Below, one piece after another: positions 25,826 to 35,201 of a stretch of 64,000 bases of DNA. The DNA is taken from NCBI GenBank assembly GCA_028279885.1, contig JANQMX010000077.1, positions 1 to 64,000 on the forward strand. The letters run 5' to 3'. How positions within the stretch are numbered: position 1 is the first letter of the stretch; every line of letters starts with the position of its first letter. A program made the translations under genes and the position numbers. The DNA comes from Rhodovibrionaceae bacterium. Its GTDB lineage: Bacteria; Pseudomonadota; Alphaproteobacteria; Kiloniellales; DSM-21159. The notes under the pieces were generated by a model, which did not search any database, was not told where the DNA came from, and saw only the letters and a list, made by a program, of their open reading frames with translations.

Positions 25826-27091
25826 TTGGCACTCGAGCCGCGCGCCTTCCTGCGCACGCTCTGCGACGCCGCGCTGGCGGCGGCGGATCCGGCTGGCGTG
25901 TTGCCGGCGCATCTGCCTGAGCCGCCGGCCGGGCGGACCATTGTCATCGGGGCCGGCAAAGCCGCGGCGGCGATGGCGCGCGCCCTTGAGGCCCATTGGT
26001 CGGGGCCGCTCGAGGGCTTGGTGGTCACCCGCTACGATCACGCTGTGCCGACAGAGCGCATCGAGGTCGTGGAAGCCGCGCATCCTGTGCCGGACGCTGC
26101 CGGCCACGATGCCGCCCGGCGCATTCTGGCCTTGGCCCAGGGGGCAGGCGAGGACGACCTGCTGCTCTGCCTCATCTCAGGCGGCGGCTCGGCGCTGCTC
26201 AGTCTGCCGGCGGAGGGGTTGAGTCTGGAGCATAAGCAGCAGGTCAACGCGGCGTTGCTGCGCAGCGGTGCGACGATCACCGAGATGAATTGCGTTCGGA
26301 AGCATCTCTCGGCGATCAAGGGCGGGCGGCTTGCGGCTGCGGCCTATCCCGCCCGTGTGGTGACCCTCTGTATCTCCGATGTGCCGGGTGACGACCCGGC
26401 CGTGATCGCCTCCGGCCCAACAGTGCCTGACCCGACCAGTCTCGGCGATGTGGCTGAGATCCTTGAGAAGTACGCCCTGACTTTGCCTGTGGCCGTGCAC
26501 GACCATCTCTCCAGCCCCGAGGCAGAAACGCCCAAGCCCGGCAGCCCCGTTTTCGACCGCTGCGAGACGCGGCTGATATCAAGGCCGCAGGATGCGCTGG
26601 AAGCGGCGGCGGCGCGGGCAACCGAAGCGGGAGTCACGCCGCTCATCCTCAGCGATTGCCTTGAGGGCGAAGCCGGCCAGCTCGGAATTATGATGGCTGG
26701 GCTCGCTCGGCAGGCCCGGCAGCACGGCCAGCCGGCGGCTCCGCCCTGCGTCCTGCTGTCGGGTGGCGAGACCACGGTGACCTTGAGCGGGGAAGGCGGC
26801 CGCGGCGGCCGCAATTGCGAGTTTCTGCTCTCGCTCGCCGTTCATCTCGATGGCTTGGAGGGTGTCTCGGCCGTGGCCATCGACACCGACGGTATTGACG
26901 GCAGCGAGGACAATGCCGGCGCTTTCGTTTTGCCCGACAGCTTGGCCCGAGGGGAAGCGCTTGGCCTCGATGCAAAGGCCTATCTTCGCGCACACGACAG
27001 CTATAGCTTCTTCGCGGGGCTGGACGATCTTCTCGTTACCGGTCCGACGCTGACCAACGTTAACGATTTTCGTGCCCTTCTTATTGCCTGA
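25826..27091 (+). CDS. Glycerate 2-kinase (MOFRL family)
   Basis: The 421-residue protein matches the class II glycerate kinases (GckA/TtuD), which phosphorylate glycerate to 2-phosphoglycerate. The N-terminal domain holds VIGAGKAAAAMARAL and LISGGGSALLSLP, and the C-terminal MOFRL domain holds LLSGGETTVTLSGEGGRGGR and NCEFLLSLAVHLDG. The start codon is TTG at 25826, with GAGGAAG at 25812-25818, 22 bp after the reductase. The 2-phospho product enters glycolysis just before enolase and pyruvate kinase, which suits the next gene. Confidence 0.93.
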   Translation: MALEPRAFLRTLCDAALAAADPAGVLPAHLPEPPAGRTIVIGAGKAAAAMARALEAHWSGPLEGLVVTRYDHAVPTERIEVVEAAHPVPDAAGHDAARRILALAQGAGEDDLLLCLISGGGSALLSLPAEGLSLEHKQQVNAALLRSGATITEMNCVRKHLSAIKGGRLAAAAYPARVVTLCISDVPGDDPAVIASGPTVPDPTSLGDVAEILEKYALTLPVAVHDHLSSPEAETPKPGSPVFDRCETRLISRPQDALEAAAARATEAGVTPLILSDCLEGEAGQLGIMMAGLARQARQHGQPAAPPCVLLSGGETTVTLSGEGGRGGRNCEFLLSLAVHLDGLEGVSAVAIDTDGIDGSEDNAGAFVLPDSLARGEALGLDAKAYLRAHDSYSFFAGLDDLLVTGPTLTNVNDFRALLIA

Positions 27092-27138
27092 TTGCCCCAT
27101 TGCATCGTCGAAATTCATAGTTGAGGTGGACGGCCCCC

Positions 27139-28551
27139 ATGCGACGTAGACGCAAAGCTAAGATTCTGGCCACGCTTGGCCCTGCGAGCTCTGATGCGGA
27201 GACCATACGCGCGCTCCATGAGGCCGGCGCCGATGTCTTCCGTCTCAACTTCAGCCACGGCTCGCAGGCCGACCATGCAGAGCGCTACCGCATCATCCGG
27301 GAGCTGGAGCAGGAAACCGGTCGGCCGATCGGCATTCTCCAGGACCTGCAAGGCCCGAAGCTGCGCATTGGGCGCTTCGCCGAGGGTGAAATCTACTTGA
27401 AGCGCGGCGATCCCTTCCGTTTCGATTTGTCGGAAGCAAAAGGCGACCAGTCCCGGGTGAACCTCCCGCATCCGGAGATTTTCGCGGCCATCGAGGTTGG
27501 CGCCCATATCTTGCTCGATGACGGCAAGCTAAGGGTCGAGGTGGTACGCCGCGACGATGAGTCGGCGGACTGCAAGGTGATCACGGGCGGTCCGCTGAGC
27601 GACCGGAAGGGCATCAACGTGCCGACCGTGCTGATGCCGATTTCGCCGCTGACCCAGAAGGACCGGGACGACCTCCGCTTCGGCTTGGAGCTCGGCGTCG
27701 ACTGGGTCGCGCTCTCCTTCGTGCAACGCCCCGAGGATCTGGCGGAGGCCAAGCGGCTGATCGCCGGTCGGGCCGCCTTGATGGCGAAGATCGAGAAACC
27801 CTCGGCCATCGATAATCTGAGCGGCATTGTCGAGTTGGCGGATGCCATCATGGTGGCGCGCGGCGATCTGGGCGTCGAGCTGCCGCCGGAGGACGTACCG
27901 GGCCGGCAGAAGGAGATCGTCCAAACCTGCCGCCTGGCCGGAAAGCCGGTGGTGGTGGCGACCCAGATGCTGGATTCCATGGTCAACGCGCCGGCACCGA
28001 CTCGCGCCGAAGCCTCGGACGTTGCCACCGCCATCTACGATGGCTCGGACGCGGTTATGTTGTCGGCGGAGTCGGCAGCAGGGCACTATCCGGTTGAATC
28101 GGTGGCCATGATGGACCGCATCATCAGCCGTACCGAGGCGGATGCCTCCTACCGCCCGATCATCACCGCGCTGAAGCCCGAGCCAGAGCCGACCGGGGCG
28201 GACGCCATCTCGGCGGCAGCCGCCCAGGTCGCCCAGACCATCTCCGCCGCGGCGATCGTGACCTATACCACCTCCGGTTCGACGGCCTTACGGGCGGCTC
28301 GTGAGCGGCCGATCGTGCCCATTCTCATGTTGACGTCCGAGCTTGGCACGGCCCGGCGCCTGGCGGTGCTGTGGGGCGCACACTGCGTGGTATCCCCCGA
28401 TGTCAGCAACTTCCACGAGATGGTCGACAAGGCCTGTGCCGTGGCAGAAGCGGAGGAATACGCCGGCCACGGGGACAGGCTGGTCATCACCGCCGGCGTT
28501 CCCTTCGGCACGCCGGGTTCGACCAACGTGCTGCGGATCGCCTGGATCTAA
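27139..28551 (+). CDS. pyk: Pyruvate kinase
   Basis: The 470-residue enzyme converts phosphoenolpyruvate and ADP to pyruvate and ATP. It begins RRRRKAKILATLGPASS and has the active-site segments FRLNFSHGSQADH, MAKIEKPSAIDNL (Lys signature) and DAIMVARGDLGVELP, then SDAVMLSAESAAGHYP. The C-terminal allosteric domain is complete. The frame opens at TTG 27121, but ATG 27139 with GAGGTGG at 27123-27129 is the better start. As the last gene of the glyoxylate operon it draws the glycerate product towards pyruvate. Its stop overlaps the end of the convergent MFS gene by about 3 bp. Confidence 0.95.
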   Translation: MRRRRKAKILATLGPASSDAETIRALHEAGADVFRLNFSHGSQADHAERYRIIRELEQETGRPIGILQDLQGPKLRIGRFAEGEIYLKRGDPFRFDLSEAKGDQSRVNLPHPEIFAAIEVGAHILLDDGKLRVEVVRRDDESADCKVITGGPLSDRKGINVPTVLMPISPLTQKDRDDLRFGLELGVDWVALSFVQRPEDLAEAKRLIAGRAALMAKIEKPSAIDNLSGIVELADAIMVARGDLGVELPPEDVPGRQKEIVQTCRLAGKPVVVATQMLDSMVNAPAPTRAEASDVATAIYDGSDAVMLSAESAAGHYPVESVAMMDRIISRTEADASYRPIITALKPEPEPTGADAISAAAAQVAQTISAAAIVTYTTSGSTALRAARERPIVPILMLTSELGTARRLAVLWGAHCVVSPDVSNFHEMVDKACAVAEAEEYAGHGDRLVITAGVPFGTPGSTNVLRIAWI

Positions 28552-29759
28552 GCGGGCTGCGCCTGCGGCTGGCGCCGCGGGGCATCGGAGATCGGCATGT
28601 TGAGCAAGCCGGCCAAGACGGCGAGCCCGATGGAGATCCACCAGACCAGGTCGTAGTCGCCGGTCAGCGCCAAGCTTTGCCCGCCGATGTAGGCGCCGAA
28701 GAAGGCGCCGACCTGGTGGCTGAACATGGTGATGCCGAACAGCGTGGCCAGATAGCGCGAGCCGAAAATGCGGCCGATGATGCCGTTGGTCAGCGGCACG
28801 GTCGACAGCCAGAGGAGCCCGAAGCTGGCGGCGAAGAGGAAGACGACGAGGTCGGTCTTGGGGGCTGCCAGGAAGATGGCGATGCTGGCGGCGCGCGCGA
28901 AGTAGATCCCGGCGAGCAGATACTTCATGCGATAGCGCTGGCCGAGCCAGCCGGCGAGCAACGTCCCAATGACATTGAAGAGGCCAATGATTCCAAGAGC
29001 ATTGGCGCCGGTCTGCGCAGAGAGGTTGCAGGAGACCACGTAGCCCGGCAGGTGCACGGTGATGAAGGAGACGTGGAAGCCGCAGACGAAGAAGCCGGCG
29101 GTCAGCAGCAGGTAGCCACTGTGGCGGCGGGCCCCGTTCAGGGTTTCCCCCATGGTCTCTTGCGTGAGGGTTCCGGTGCTTTCGGTCGGGCTGCTGGCGA
29201 AGGAGAAGGAGAGGGGAATGATGAGCAGCGCCAGGGCCGCCAGGACCAGGAAGGCGCCGCTCCAGCCGATATCGTTCATGATCAGCTGCGCCCCCGGAAC
29301 CAGCAGGAACTGCCCCATGGAGCCACCGGCCGAGGCAATGCCGAGCCAGGTGCTGCGCTTGTCCTCCGGCGCGATGCGGGCCACGGCCGAGAGCACCAAG
29401 GTGAAGCCCACCGTGGCCACGCCCAGGCCGGTCAGCACGCTGTTGCCGAGATAGACCAGGAAGGCATTGTCGGCGACGGACATGACCGCCAGGCCGCTGG
29501 CGTAAAGCAGGCTGCCGAGGATCAGGAAGCGCTGGGTGCCGTAGCGGTCGGCCAAGGCGCCGACGAAGGGCGTCATCGCCCCCCAGAGGAGATTCTGGAT
29601 TGCGAAGGCCAGCGACAGTGTCGCGACGGACACGCCGGTGTCGACCGTGATTGGCCCGACGAAGAGCCCGAAGCTCTGCCGCAGACCCATGCCGAGACCG
29701 AGAATGACAAAGGCGGCAACCAGCGCGAAGAGCGGATGCCGCCAGAAAGCCTGCGTCAT
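28548..29759 (-). CDS. MFS transporter, monocarboxylate/oxalate-formate antiporter-like
   Basis: The 403-residue protein has about 12 membrane helices and the MFS loop motif GALADRYGTQRF between helices 2 and 3. The opening GLGMGLRQSFGLFVGPI resembles the MCT/OFA branch, which moves small monocarboxylates, oxalate or formate. The gene is convergent with pyk and shares its last bases. An import role for a C2 or C3 acid feeding the glyoxylate operon is plausible, but it is not transcribed with it. The substrate is not determinable here. Confidence 0.85.
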   Translation of the reverse strand: MTQAFWRHPLFALVAAFVILGLGMGLRQSFGLFVGPITVDTGVSVATLSLAFAIQNLLWGAMTPFVGALADRYGTQRFLILGSLLYASGLAVMSVADNAFLVYLGNSVLTGLGVATVGFTLVLSAVARIAPEDKRSTWLGIASAGGSMGQFLLVPGAQLIMNDIGWSGAFLVLAALALLIIPLSFSFASSPTESTGTLTQETMGETLNGARRHSGYLLLTAGFFVCGFHVSFITVHLPGYVVSCNLSAQTGANALGIIGLFNVIGTLLAGWLGQRYRMKYLLAGIYFARAASIAIFLAAPKTDLVVFLFAASFGLLWLSTVPLTNGIIGRIFGSRYLATLFGITMFSHQVGAFFGAYIGGQSLALTGDYDLVWWISIGLAVLAGLLNMPISDAPRRQPQAQPA

Positions 29760-29889
29760 AACTGTCTCCTGACCCCGCAGGCTACCGCATTGGCATCGAC
29801 AAGCCGAGGCAACCCAATGGCATAACAGTCATTCGCGAAATTCTCAGATCGCTACAACCCAATGCGCCAATAAGGCGCGCTGCCGGCTA

Positions 29890-30435
29890 TCAAATCGGTG
29901 GGTTGGCCCGGCGAAGGCTCTCAAGGTTCATCCGGGCGCCGGGCGCAAAGGGATGAACGACCAGGGTCTGCTCGAAGGAGGCGATGGCCTCCGGCACGTT
30001 GCCGAGGGCGGACTGCACCAGCCCGCGGCCGGCAAGGGCGCCGAAGTGCCGCGGTTCCAGCGCCAAGGTCGCTTCGATATCCCTCAGCGAGGCCTCATAG
30101 TCGGCCAATAGATAGTTCACCGTCGCCCGCTTGTTCCAGGCCTCCGCAAACTCGGGTTGCTCGGCGATCAGGACATCGAACAGCCCGCGCGCCTTCGTCA
30201 TGTCGCCGAGGTTCATGGCTCGCACGCCATCACTCATCAGGAGCTGGGCCGATTCGTCGTCATGCTGAGTCCAGATGATCCAGATCTGCGCTTCGGCGCG
30301 CACGACATGCGCGTAGGAAGGACCGGTGCGCAGTATCTCGAACAGAGCATCAAGACGCGGATCATTCTGGTCTGCCAACGCCGGCCGTACGACCGCGAGC
30401 ACGAAGAGTAGGGAGGCGATGAAGAGTCGTGCCAT
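29890..30435 (-). CDS. Exported TPR-repeat protein
   Basis: The 181-residue protein starts with a signal peptide (MARLFIASLLFVLAVVRPAL, ending Ala-Asp). The rest is helical and contains TPR-like repeats, the clearest being AEAWNKRATVNYLLADYEAS and the next one ending GLVQSALGNVPEAIASFEQT. The frame is open to 30669, but the upstream part is Arg/Ser/Pro-rich and not protein-like. It is predicted to be a periplasmic protein that binds partners; no function is visible. It stands alone. Confidence 0.8.
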   Translation of the reverse strand: MARLFIASLLFVLAVVRPALADQNDPRLDALFEILRTGPSYAHVVRAEAQIWIIWTQHDDESAQLLMSDGVRAMNLGDMTKARGLFDVLIAEQPEFAEAWNKRATVNYLLADYEASLRDIEATLALEPRHFGALAGRGLVQSALGNVPEAIASFEQTLVVHPFAPGARMNLESLRRANPPI

Positions 30436-30711
30436 AAGCTCTAGATTAGAGCGTGACGCAGGACTTGCCAGTCGATGCCGAGCCCGGCCCGTTGCTTCGA
30501 CGCTTGTGTTCGCGCGTGATGGAGACGTGGGCCGGATTGCTTTTTGTTGACTGTTCAATCCCTTGCGGGGAATTGTTGGTGTTGAAACGTGCCTACGGCT
30601 TTGGCGTGAACGCCGAGGCCGCGGGCGCAAAAAGGGGCTTGAGGCAGGTTGTCCGTGGCATAGGGGCATCGCCCGCTCCCCTTGTCGGAAGTCAGAAGCA
30701 GGAGGAGCCAG

Positions 30712-31800
30712 ATGGCGTCAGCGGCCGAGTATTTTTCCGATCACTATCAATCGGCGCGTGCTCGTTTCCTCGAGGCAGCGCGTGCAGAGGGAGCGGAGAT
30801 CAAATCCTGGCCGCATCCGCTGACGGACGCAGAGGGCCGGCCGCTGGTCGTCGACGTAGCTCTGCTGGGCCCCGCCGACGCACAACAGGCTTTGCTCGCC
30901 ATCTCCGGTACCCACGGCGCCGAGGGCTTTTGCGGCTCCGGCGCCCAGGTCGGCTGGTTGGAAAGCGGGCTGTGGCGCGAGGCGCCCGCGCAGGTCCGTC
31001 AGGTCTTCGTCCACGGCATCAATCCGCACGGCTTCGCCAACCTCAGCCGGGTGACGCAAGAGAACGTGGACCTCAACCGCAACTTCATCGACTTCTCTCA
31101 AGGGGTGCCGCGAAACGAGGGCTATGACGAGTTGGCGTCCGCGCTGGCACCGAGCCTGTGGGACGAGGAGACGCGCAAGACGACGGCGCATGAGATCCTG
31201 GCTTATGGTGCGGAGCACGGCACTATGGCGATGCAGGCCGCGGTCGCCGGCGGTCAGTACCATCATCCAGACGGTCTGTTCTTCGGCGGCGAAGGGCCGA
31301 GCTGGTCGCACCGCACGCTTGTCGACATTCTGCAGAGTTGCCTCGGCCGAGTTCGTGCCTTGGCAATCATCGACTACCACACCGGCTTGGGGCCTTATGG
31401 CTACGGCGAACGCATTTGCACCCATCATGGCAGCAAGGCCGGTGCGCGGCGCGCTAGCGACTGGTACGGCGGCGACGTCACGGTTCCGTCTCTCGGCACC
31501 TCCAGCTCACCCGAGCTGCACGGGCTCTTGATCGAGGGCATCGAGGCGGCCTTGCCTGAGACCGAGGCGACGATGATTGCCTTGGAATATGGAACGCAGC
31601 CGCTGCCGGAGGTGCTGGAAGCACTGCGCGCAGACAACTGGTTGCTCCATCATGGCGACCCGGCCAGCGAACAGGGCCGCGCCATCAAGGCGGAGATGCG
31701 TCGTTGCTTCTACGGCGACGCCGATGACTGGAAAGACATGATCTGGGAGCGAGCGGTGGACACCCAGCGCCTTGCTCTGGCCGGTCTTACGGAAGGCTGA
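30712..31800 (+). CDS. DUF2817 family M14-like zinc carboxypeptidase
   Basis: The 362-residue protein shows a carboxypeptidase-A-like metal site: His and Glu in ISGTHGAEGFCGSGAQ, a third His in IIDYHTGLGPYGYG, and a candidate catalytic Glu in MIALEYGTQPLPE. NPHGFANLSRVTQENVDLNR is the characteristic DUF2817 segment. The family is annotated as M14 metallopeptidase without known substrates. No signal peptide is seen, so it acts in the cytoplasm. ATG 30712 follows AGGAGG at 30700-30705, better than the earlier possible start at 30682. The next gene abuts it on the opposite strand. Confidence 0.85.
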   Translation: MASAAEYFSDHYQSARARFLEAARAEGAEIKSWPHPLTDAEGRPLVVDVALLGPADAQQALLAISGTHGAEGFCGSGAQVGWLESGLWREAPAQVRQVFVHGINPHGFANLSRVTQENVDLNRNFIDFSQGVPRNEGYDELASALAPSLWDEETRKTTAHEILAYGAEHGTMAMQAAVAGGQYHHPDGLFFGGEGPSWSHRTLVDILQSCLGRVRALAIIDYHTGLGPYGYGERICTHHGSKAGARRASDWYGGDVTVPSLGTSSSPELHGLLIEGIEAALPETEATMIALEYGTQPLPEVLEALRADNWLLHHGDPASEQGRAIKAEMRRCFYGDADDWKDMIWERAVDTQRLALAGLTEG

Positions 31801-32322
31801 CTAAGCCGCCGCCGCGGACCGTGCTGCTGCAGCCTGTGCGGTCAGCGCCAGCGTATCTTCCTTCGCCCTGCGGCTGTTGACGGCGCCGACGATGGCATCG
31901 ATCTGCTCGCCGTCGGAAGACATCGGCAGCAGAATGGAGCGATACTTCACCGTGTAGGGCTGGTCGGCATAGACGTCGCCCATGGAGATCGGCACCCGAC
32001 GCTGGGAGACCTGCGTCCAATGGCCGATGGCGCGGCTGAGCAGCGAACCATCCGGACAGTGCGCCAGCGAACGCTCCTCGGCTGCCAGCCAGGAGAGCGG
32101 CAGCTCGCTGTCGTGGAGGACCCGCTCGCCGACGTACTGAAACAGAGAGGCGCTGCGATGCTCTCCCACACGGAACAGGAAGCAGTAGGGCCAATCCGTG
32201 CCGATCGTCTCCGGGTCGATCTCCGACATCTTCGGAAAGCGGCGATCGCCACGCAGGTTGTCCCAGTGGTCCAGCATGCGGAGCACGAGGCGGCGCTCTC
32301 CAACGGTCGACAAGCTACTCAT
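31801..32322 (-). CDS. Stand-alone PAS domain protein (PAS_5 type), second copy
   Basis: The 173-residue protein shares the layout of the PAS protein at 14133: an initial helix (RLVLRMLDHWDNLRGDRRFP), then DPETIGTDWPYCFLFRVGEH and a final YRSILLPMSSDGEQIDAIVG. It ends in an Ala-rich tail. No output domain is present. AAGGAA lies about 8 bases before the ATG. Its stop codon directly abuts the DUF2817 stop. Two such genes in 18 kb suits a Rhodospirillales genome, where this family is multiplied. The signal sensed is unknown. Confidence 0.72.
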   Translation of the reverse strand: MSSLSTVGERRLVLRMLDHWDNLRGDRRFPKMSEIDPETIGTDWPYCFLFRVGEHRSASLFQYVGERVLHDSELPLSWLAAEERSLAHCPDGSLLSRAIGHWTQVSQRRVPISMGDVYADQPYTVKYRSILLPMSSDGEQIDAIVGAVNSRRAKEDTLALTAQAAAARSAAAA

Positions 32323-32522
32323 GGCAAGCGGTTCCTTCAGCCAAGCCCGAGGTCGTTCCCGGAGTCACAGCCGGGGACAGGACGCAGTCTGGGCCAGTTT
32401 CCTCCTACGTCGTTAACGCCGTACAAATAATCGGTAGAATGCGAGTAATTGTCTGTTGGGCTTTGTTCTACAAAGATTTTTTCGCTATCGTTTCGAGATT
32501 AACCGATGGCGTAAAGGCTGCT

Positions 32523-34517
32523 TCAAAGGGCTCGACCGAGCTTTCGGCCTTCGTAGAAGGCGTAGGGCGCCTGGCGTGCGGCGACGCAATCGCCGATGCT
32601 GTGAACCTCCAGGCCGCTGGCCTCGGCGCCAAGCGCCCGGGTCAAAAGGTCTTCGGCGACGTTGGTTGTCGAGAGGACCAGAGCATCGGCTTCCAGGCGC
32701 CAGCGCTCGCCGTCCAGGAAGCTGACCAAGGTCGCCCCGTCGCCGTGCCATTCGGCGACGCTGGCTTCCACGATAAAGTCGACACCCAGGCCTTTCAGGC
32801 GCCGGCGCAAGTTATAGTCGGTCGAAGTTCGAGCGATTTCCTTGGCGATCATTGGGTGGGGGGTGACCAGGGTCACCTTGTGGCCCTGCTCGGCAAGGTG
32901 CCAGGCGGTGCCGCAGCCCTTCCAGTTGCCGCCTTCGTCCAGCACGATAACCCGCTCCCCCAAGCGTGCCTCGCGGCGCATCACTGCTTCTGGAGAAAAG
33001 ACGCCAGGCTTGTCGATGCCGGGGAGGCGATCGCGCTGAGGCTGCGCCTTCTGGAAGCCGCTCTCGGCCGGTTGGGAGCCGGTCGCCAGCACCACGGTAT
33101 CGACCTCCAGCTCCCGGATGTCGTCGGCATCGAGATAGCTGTGGTAGCGCACCTCGACCTGCAGCTTCCCGAGTTGGCGGGCATACCAGTCCATAAGATC
33201 CAGGATCTGGCCACGGCGCGGTTGCAAGCCGGCGAGGCGGAACTGGCCGCCGAGCTCCCCGCTCGCTTCCGCCAGAAGGACCCGATGACCACGCTCGGCG
33301 GCCATGCGTGCGCATTCCAGGCCCGCCGGTCCACCGCCGACCACCAGCACCCGGCGCGGCTGCGGGCTCGGCGTGAAGCGGTCGCCGTCCCATTCGAACT
33401 CGCGCCCGGCAGATGGGTTGATCAGGCAGGAGATCCAATAGTCGCGGTGCCGCCGGCCCCAGCACATCTGGTTGCAGGAGATGCAGCCGCGGATGTCTTC
33501 GGCCCGGTCCTCGCGTGCCTTGTTGGCGAGATGGGGGTCCGCGATCTGTCCGCGGACGATGGAGACCATGTCGGCCTGGCCTGAGGCAATGACGTTTTCC
33601 GCGTTCTCCGGCGTGCGGATGTGGCCTTCGGACTGCACTTTGGCTTGCGTGACCGCACCCTTGAGAACCTCCGAAAGGGGGGTGGTCAGCTTCTCGCCAT
33701 AGAGGAAGGTGGGAATGATGCCTTCGTGTTCGAAGTAGCTGCCGAAGCCGCAGGTCACGTAGTCCATCAGGCCGCGTTCGTCGTGGTAGGCGACGATCTC
33801 CTGCATCGCTTCGACGGAGAGCGCGACATCGATCTCGGCGTCGTAGCTCACGGCGAGGCCGACGATGAAGTCCTCGCCGACCAGCTTTCGGATGCGCTCT
33901 ACGATACGGCGGGAGAAGCGGGTGCGGTTTTCCAGGCTGCCGCCCCACTGATCGTCGCGCCGGTTGGACCAAGGCAACCAGAACTGATCGATCAGCGCAT
34001 TGTAGGCTGCGAAGAGCTCGATGCCATCGAAGCCGCTTTCCTTGGCGCGGCGGGCGGCCTGGGCGAAGGCCTCGATGGTCTCTTCGATCTCCGCCTCGGT
34101 CATCGCGTGGCTGCCGTCGGAGTCGTGATAAGAGGGCAGGCCCGAGGGTGACCAGCTGGGGTGATAGGAGTTGTCGGCATCGCCGTGCTGGCCGACGTGG
34201 TAGAGCTGATGGATCATCACGGCACCCTCGGCCTGGCAGGCCTCGGTGATCTCCCGGAACGGGGCGATGATGGCATCGTCCTCGTGACGGAAGTTGCCGC
34301 GGGTCAGGACGGCCGCGCGGTGGACCGGCACCGGCTCGACCACGATCATCGCCGCGCCGCCCTTGGCGCGCTCCAGGTAATAGCCCTTGTGCCGCGCGCC
34401 CGGCAGGCCTTCGACCGCCATGTTGGCGGTGTGCGCCCCGAAGACGATGCGGTTACGCAGGGTCTTGTGCCGCAGGGTCAGCGGCTCGAAGAGGCGCGGG
34501 TAGGCGGCATTCGTCAT
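32523..34517 (-). CDS. FMN/FAD/4Fe-4S NADH:flavin oxidoreductase (2,4-dienoyl-CoA reductase/TMADH-like)
   Basis: The 664-residue protein has an old-yellow-enzyme barrel first (LFEPLTLRHKTLRNRIVFGA, LYHVGQHGD, ELFAAYNALIDQFWLPWSNR), then four cysteines for a 4Fe-4S cluster (Cys345, Cys348, Cys352 and Cys364), then an FAD/NAD(P) module (VLVVGGGPAGLECARMAAER, VVLATGSQP). This is the architecture of dienoyl-CoA reductase, trimethylamine dehydrogenase and the proline-betaine demethylases. I cannot choose between these. An upstream start at 34568 is also possible. The gene appears monocistronic. Amine or betaine oxidation would fit the hydroxyproline-related genes in this window. Confidence 0.88.
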   Translation of the reverse strand: MTNAAYPRLFEPLTLRHKTLRNRIVFGAHTANMAVEGLPGARHKGYYLERAKGGAAMIVVEPVPVHRAAVLTRGNFRHEDDAIIAPFREITEACQAEGAVMIHQLYHVGQHGDADNSYHPSWSPSGLPSYHDSDGSHAMTEAEIEETIEAFAQAARRAKESGFDGIELFAAYNALIDQFWLPWSNRRDDQWGGSLENRTRFSRRIVERIRKLVGEDFIVGLAVSYDAEIDVALSVEAMQEIVAYHDERGLMDYVTCGFGSYFEHEGIIPTFLYGEKLTTPLSEVLKGAVTQAKVQSEGHIRTPENAENVIASGQADMVSIVRGQIADPHLANKAREDRAEDIRGCISCNQMCWGRRHRDYWISCLINPSAGREFEWDGDRFTPSPQPRRVLVVGGGPAGLECARMAAERGHRVLLAEASGELGGQFRLAGLQPRRGQILDLMDWYARQLGKLQVEVRYHSYLDADDIRELEVDTVVLATGSQPAESGFQKAQPQRDRLPGIDKPGVFSPEAVMRREARLGERVIVLDEGGNWKGCGTAWHLAEQGHKVTLVTPHPMIAKEIARTSTDYNLRRRLKGLGVDFIVEASVAEWHGDGATLVSFLDGERWRLEADALVLSTTNVAEDLLTRALGAEASGLEVHSIGDCVAARQAPYAFYEGRKLGRAL

Positions 34518-34644
34518 GGCTCTTGGGCTCGTATCGTGCGGCACGTCAAGTGTCGGGAGTGTAGGCATCCTCGAGCATCTGGGAAGACCCGTGCTTCCGA
34601 CGCTTTATCGGCAATCGAGCGTTTATTCCGGACTGGCGGAGGTC

Positions 34645-35106
34645 TCACAGGCTCTTTGCATAGACTATGAACCCGCTGCGCTGGGCAACGTGGTCGTAGA
34701 GCCGCATGGCCGTCTTGTTTGTCTCGTGGGTCTGCCAGTAGATCCGGGGGCTGCAGGCGGCTTCGGCTCGCTCGTAGACTGCTTCGACGAGCGCGCGTCC
34801 GGCCCCTTTGCCGCGCGCGACCTCCGCGGTGAAGAGATCTTGCATGTAGCAGGAGGGCCCAGCCGTCAGGGTTGAGCGGTGAAAGATGTAGTGGGCCAAG
34901 CCGATCAGGGCACCGTCCAGCTCAGCGACCAAGGCGTGCACCGGCTCATCGGGATCGAAGAAGCGCTGCCAGGTCATTTGCGAGATCCCGCGTGGTAAGC
35001 CGGTTTCGCCGGCTCGACCATAGAAGGCGTTATAGCTCTCCCAAAGCGCAAGCCAGGGCTCGAACTCGGACGGCAGTGGCTGGCGAACCGCAACGGTCTT
35101 CGACAT
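34645..35106 (-). CDS. GNAT family N-acetyltransferase
   Basis: The 153-residue protein is one GNAT domain. It has the strand GALIGLAHYIFH, the acetyl-CoA loop LFTAEVARGKGAGRALVEAV and a terminal TAMRLYDHVAQRSGFIVY. ATG 35106 is preferred over TTG 35118 just before it. Ribosome-site evidence is weak for both. The acceptor is unknown; the family acetylates amines in antibiotics, polyamines or protein N-termini. It lies between the flavin oxidoreductase and the sensor kinase genes on the same strand, with gaps of about 95-130 bp. Confidence 0.82.
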   Translation of the reverse strand: MSKTVAVRQPLPSEFEPWLALWESYNAFYGRAGETGLPRGISQMTWQRFFDPDEPVHALVAELDGALIGLAHYIFHRSTLTAGPSCYMQDLFTAEVARGKGAGRALVEAVYERAEAACSPRIYWQTHETNKTAMRLYDHVAQRSGFIVYAKSL

Positions 35107-35201
35107 CGCTTTCTTCAACTCGCGCTCGGTATCTGCAGCGCAATGATAGAGAAGCCCCGGCCCGAGAGAGCGCCCTTTGCGACATGGCGCCTATGCTGGT
35201 T

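Noticed and set aside
32462..32482. Hairpin CTTTGT-N3-ACAAAG followed by a T run, resembling an intrinsic terminator
   Set aside because: The stem is weak (two GC pairs) and no plus-strand gene ends just upstream, since the PAS gene between runs the other way.
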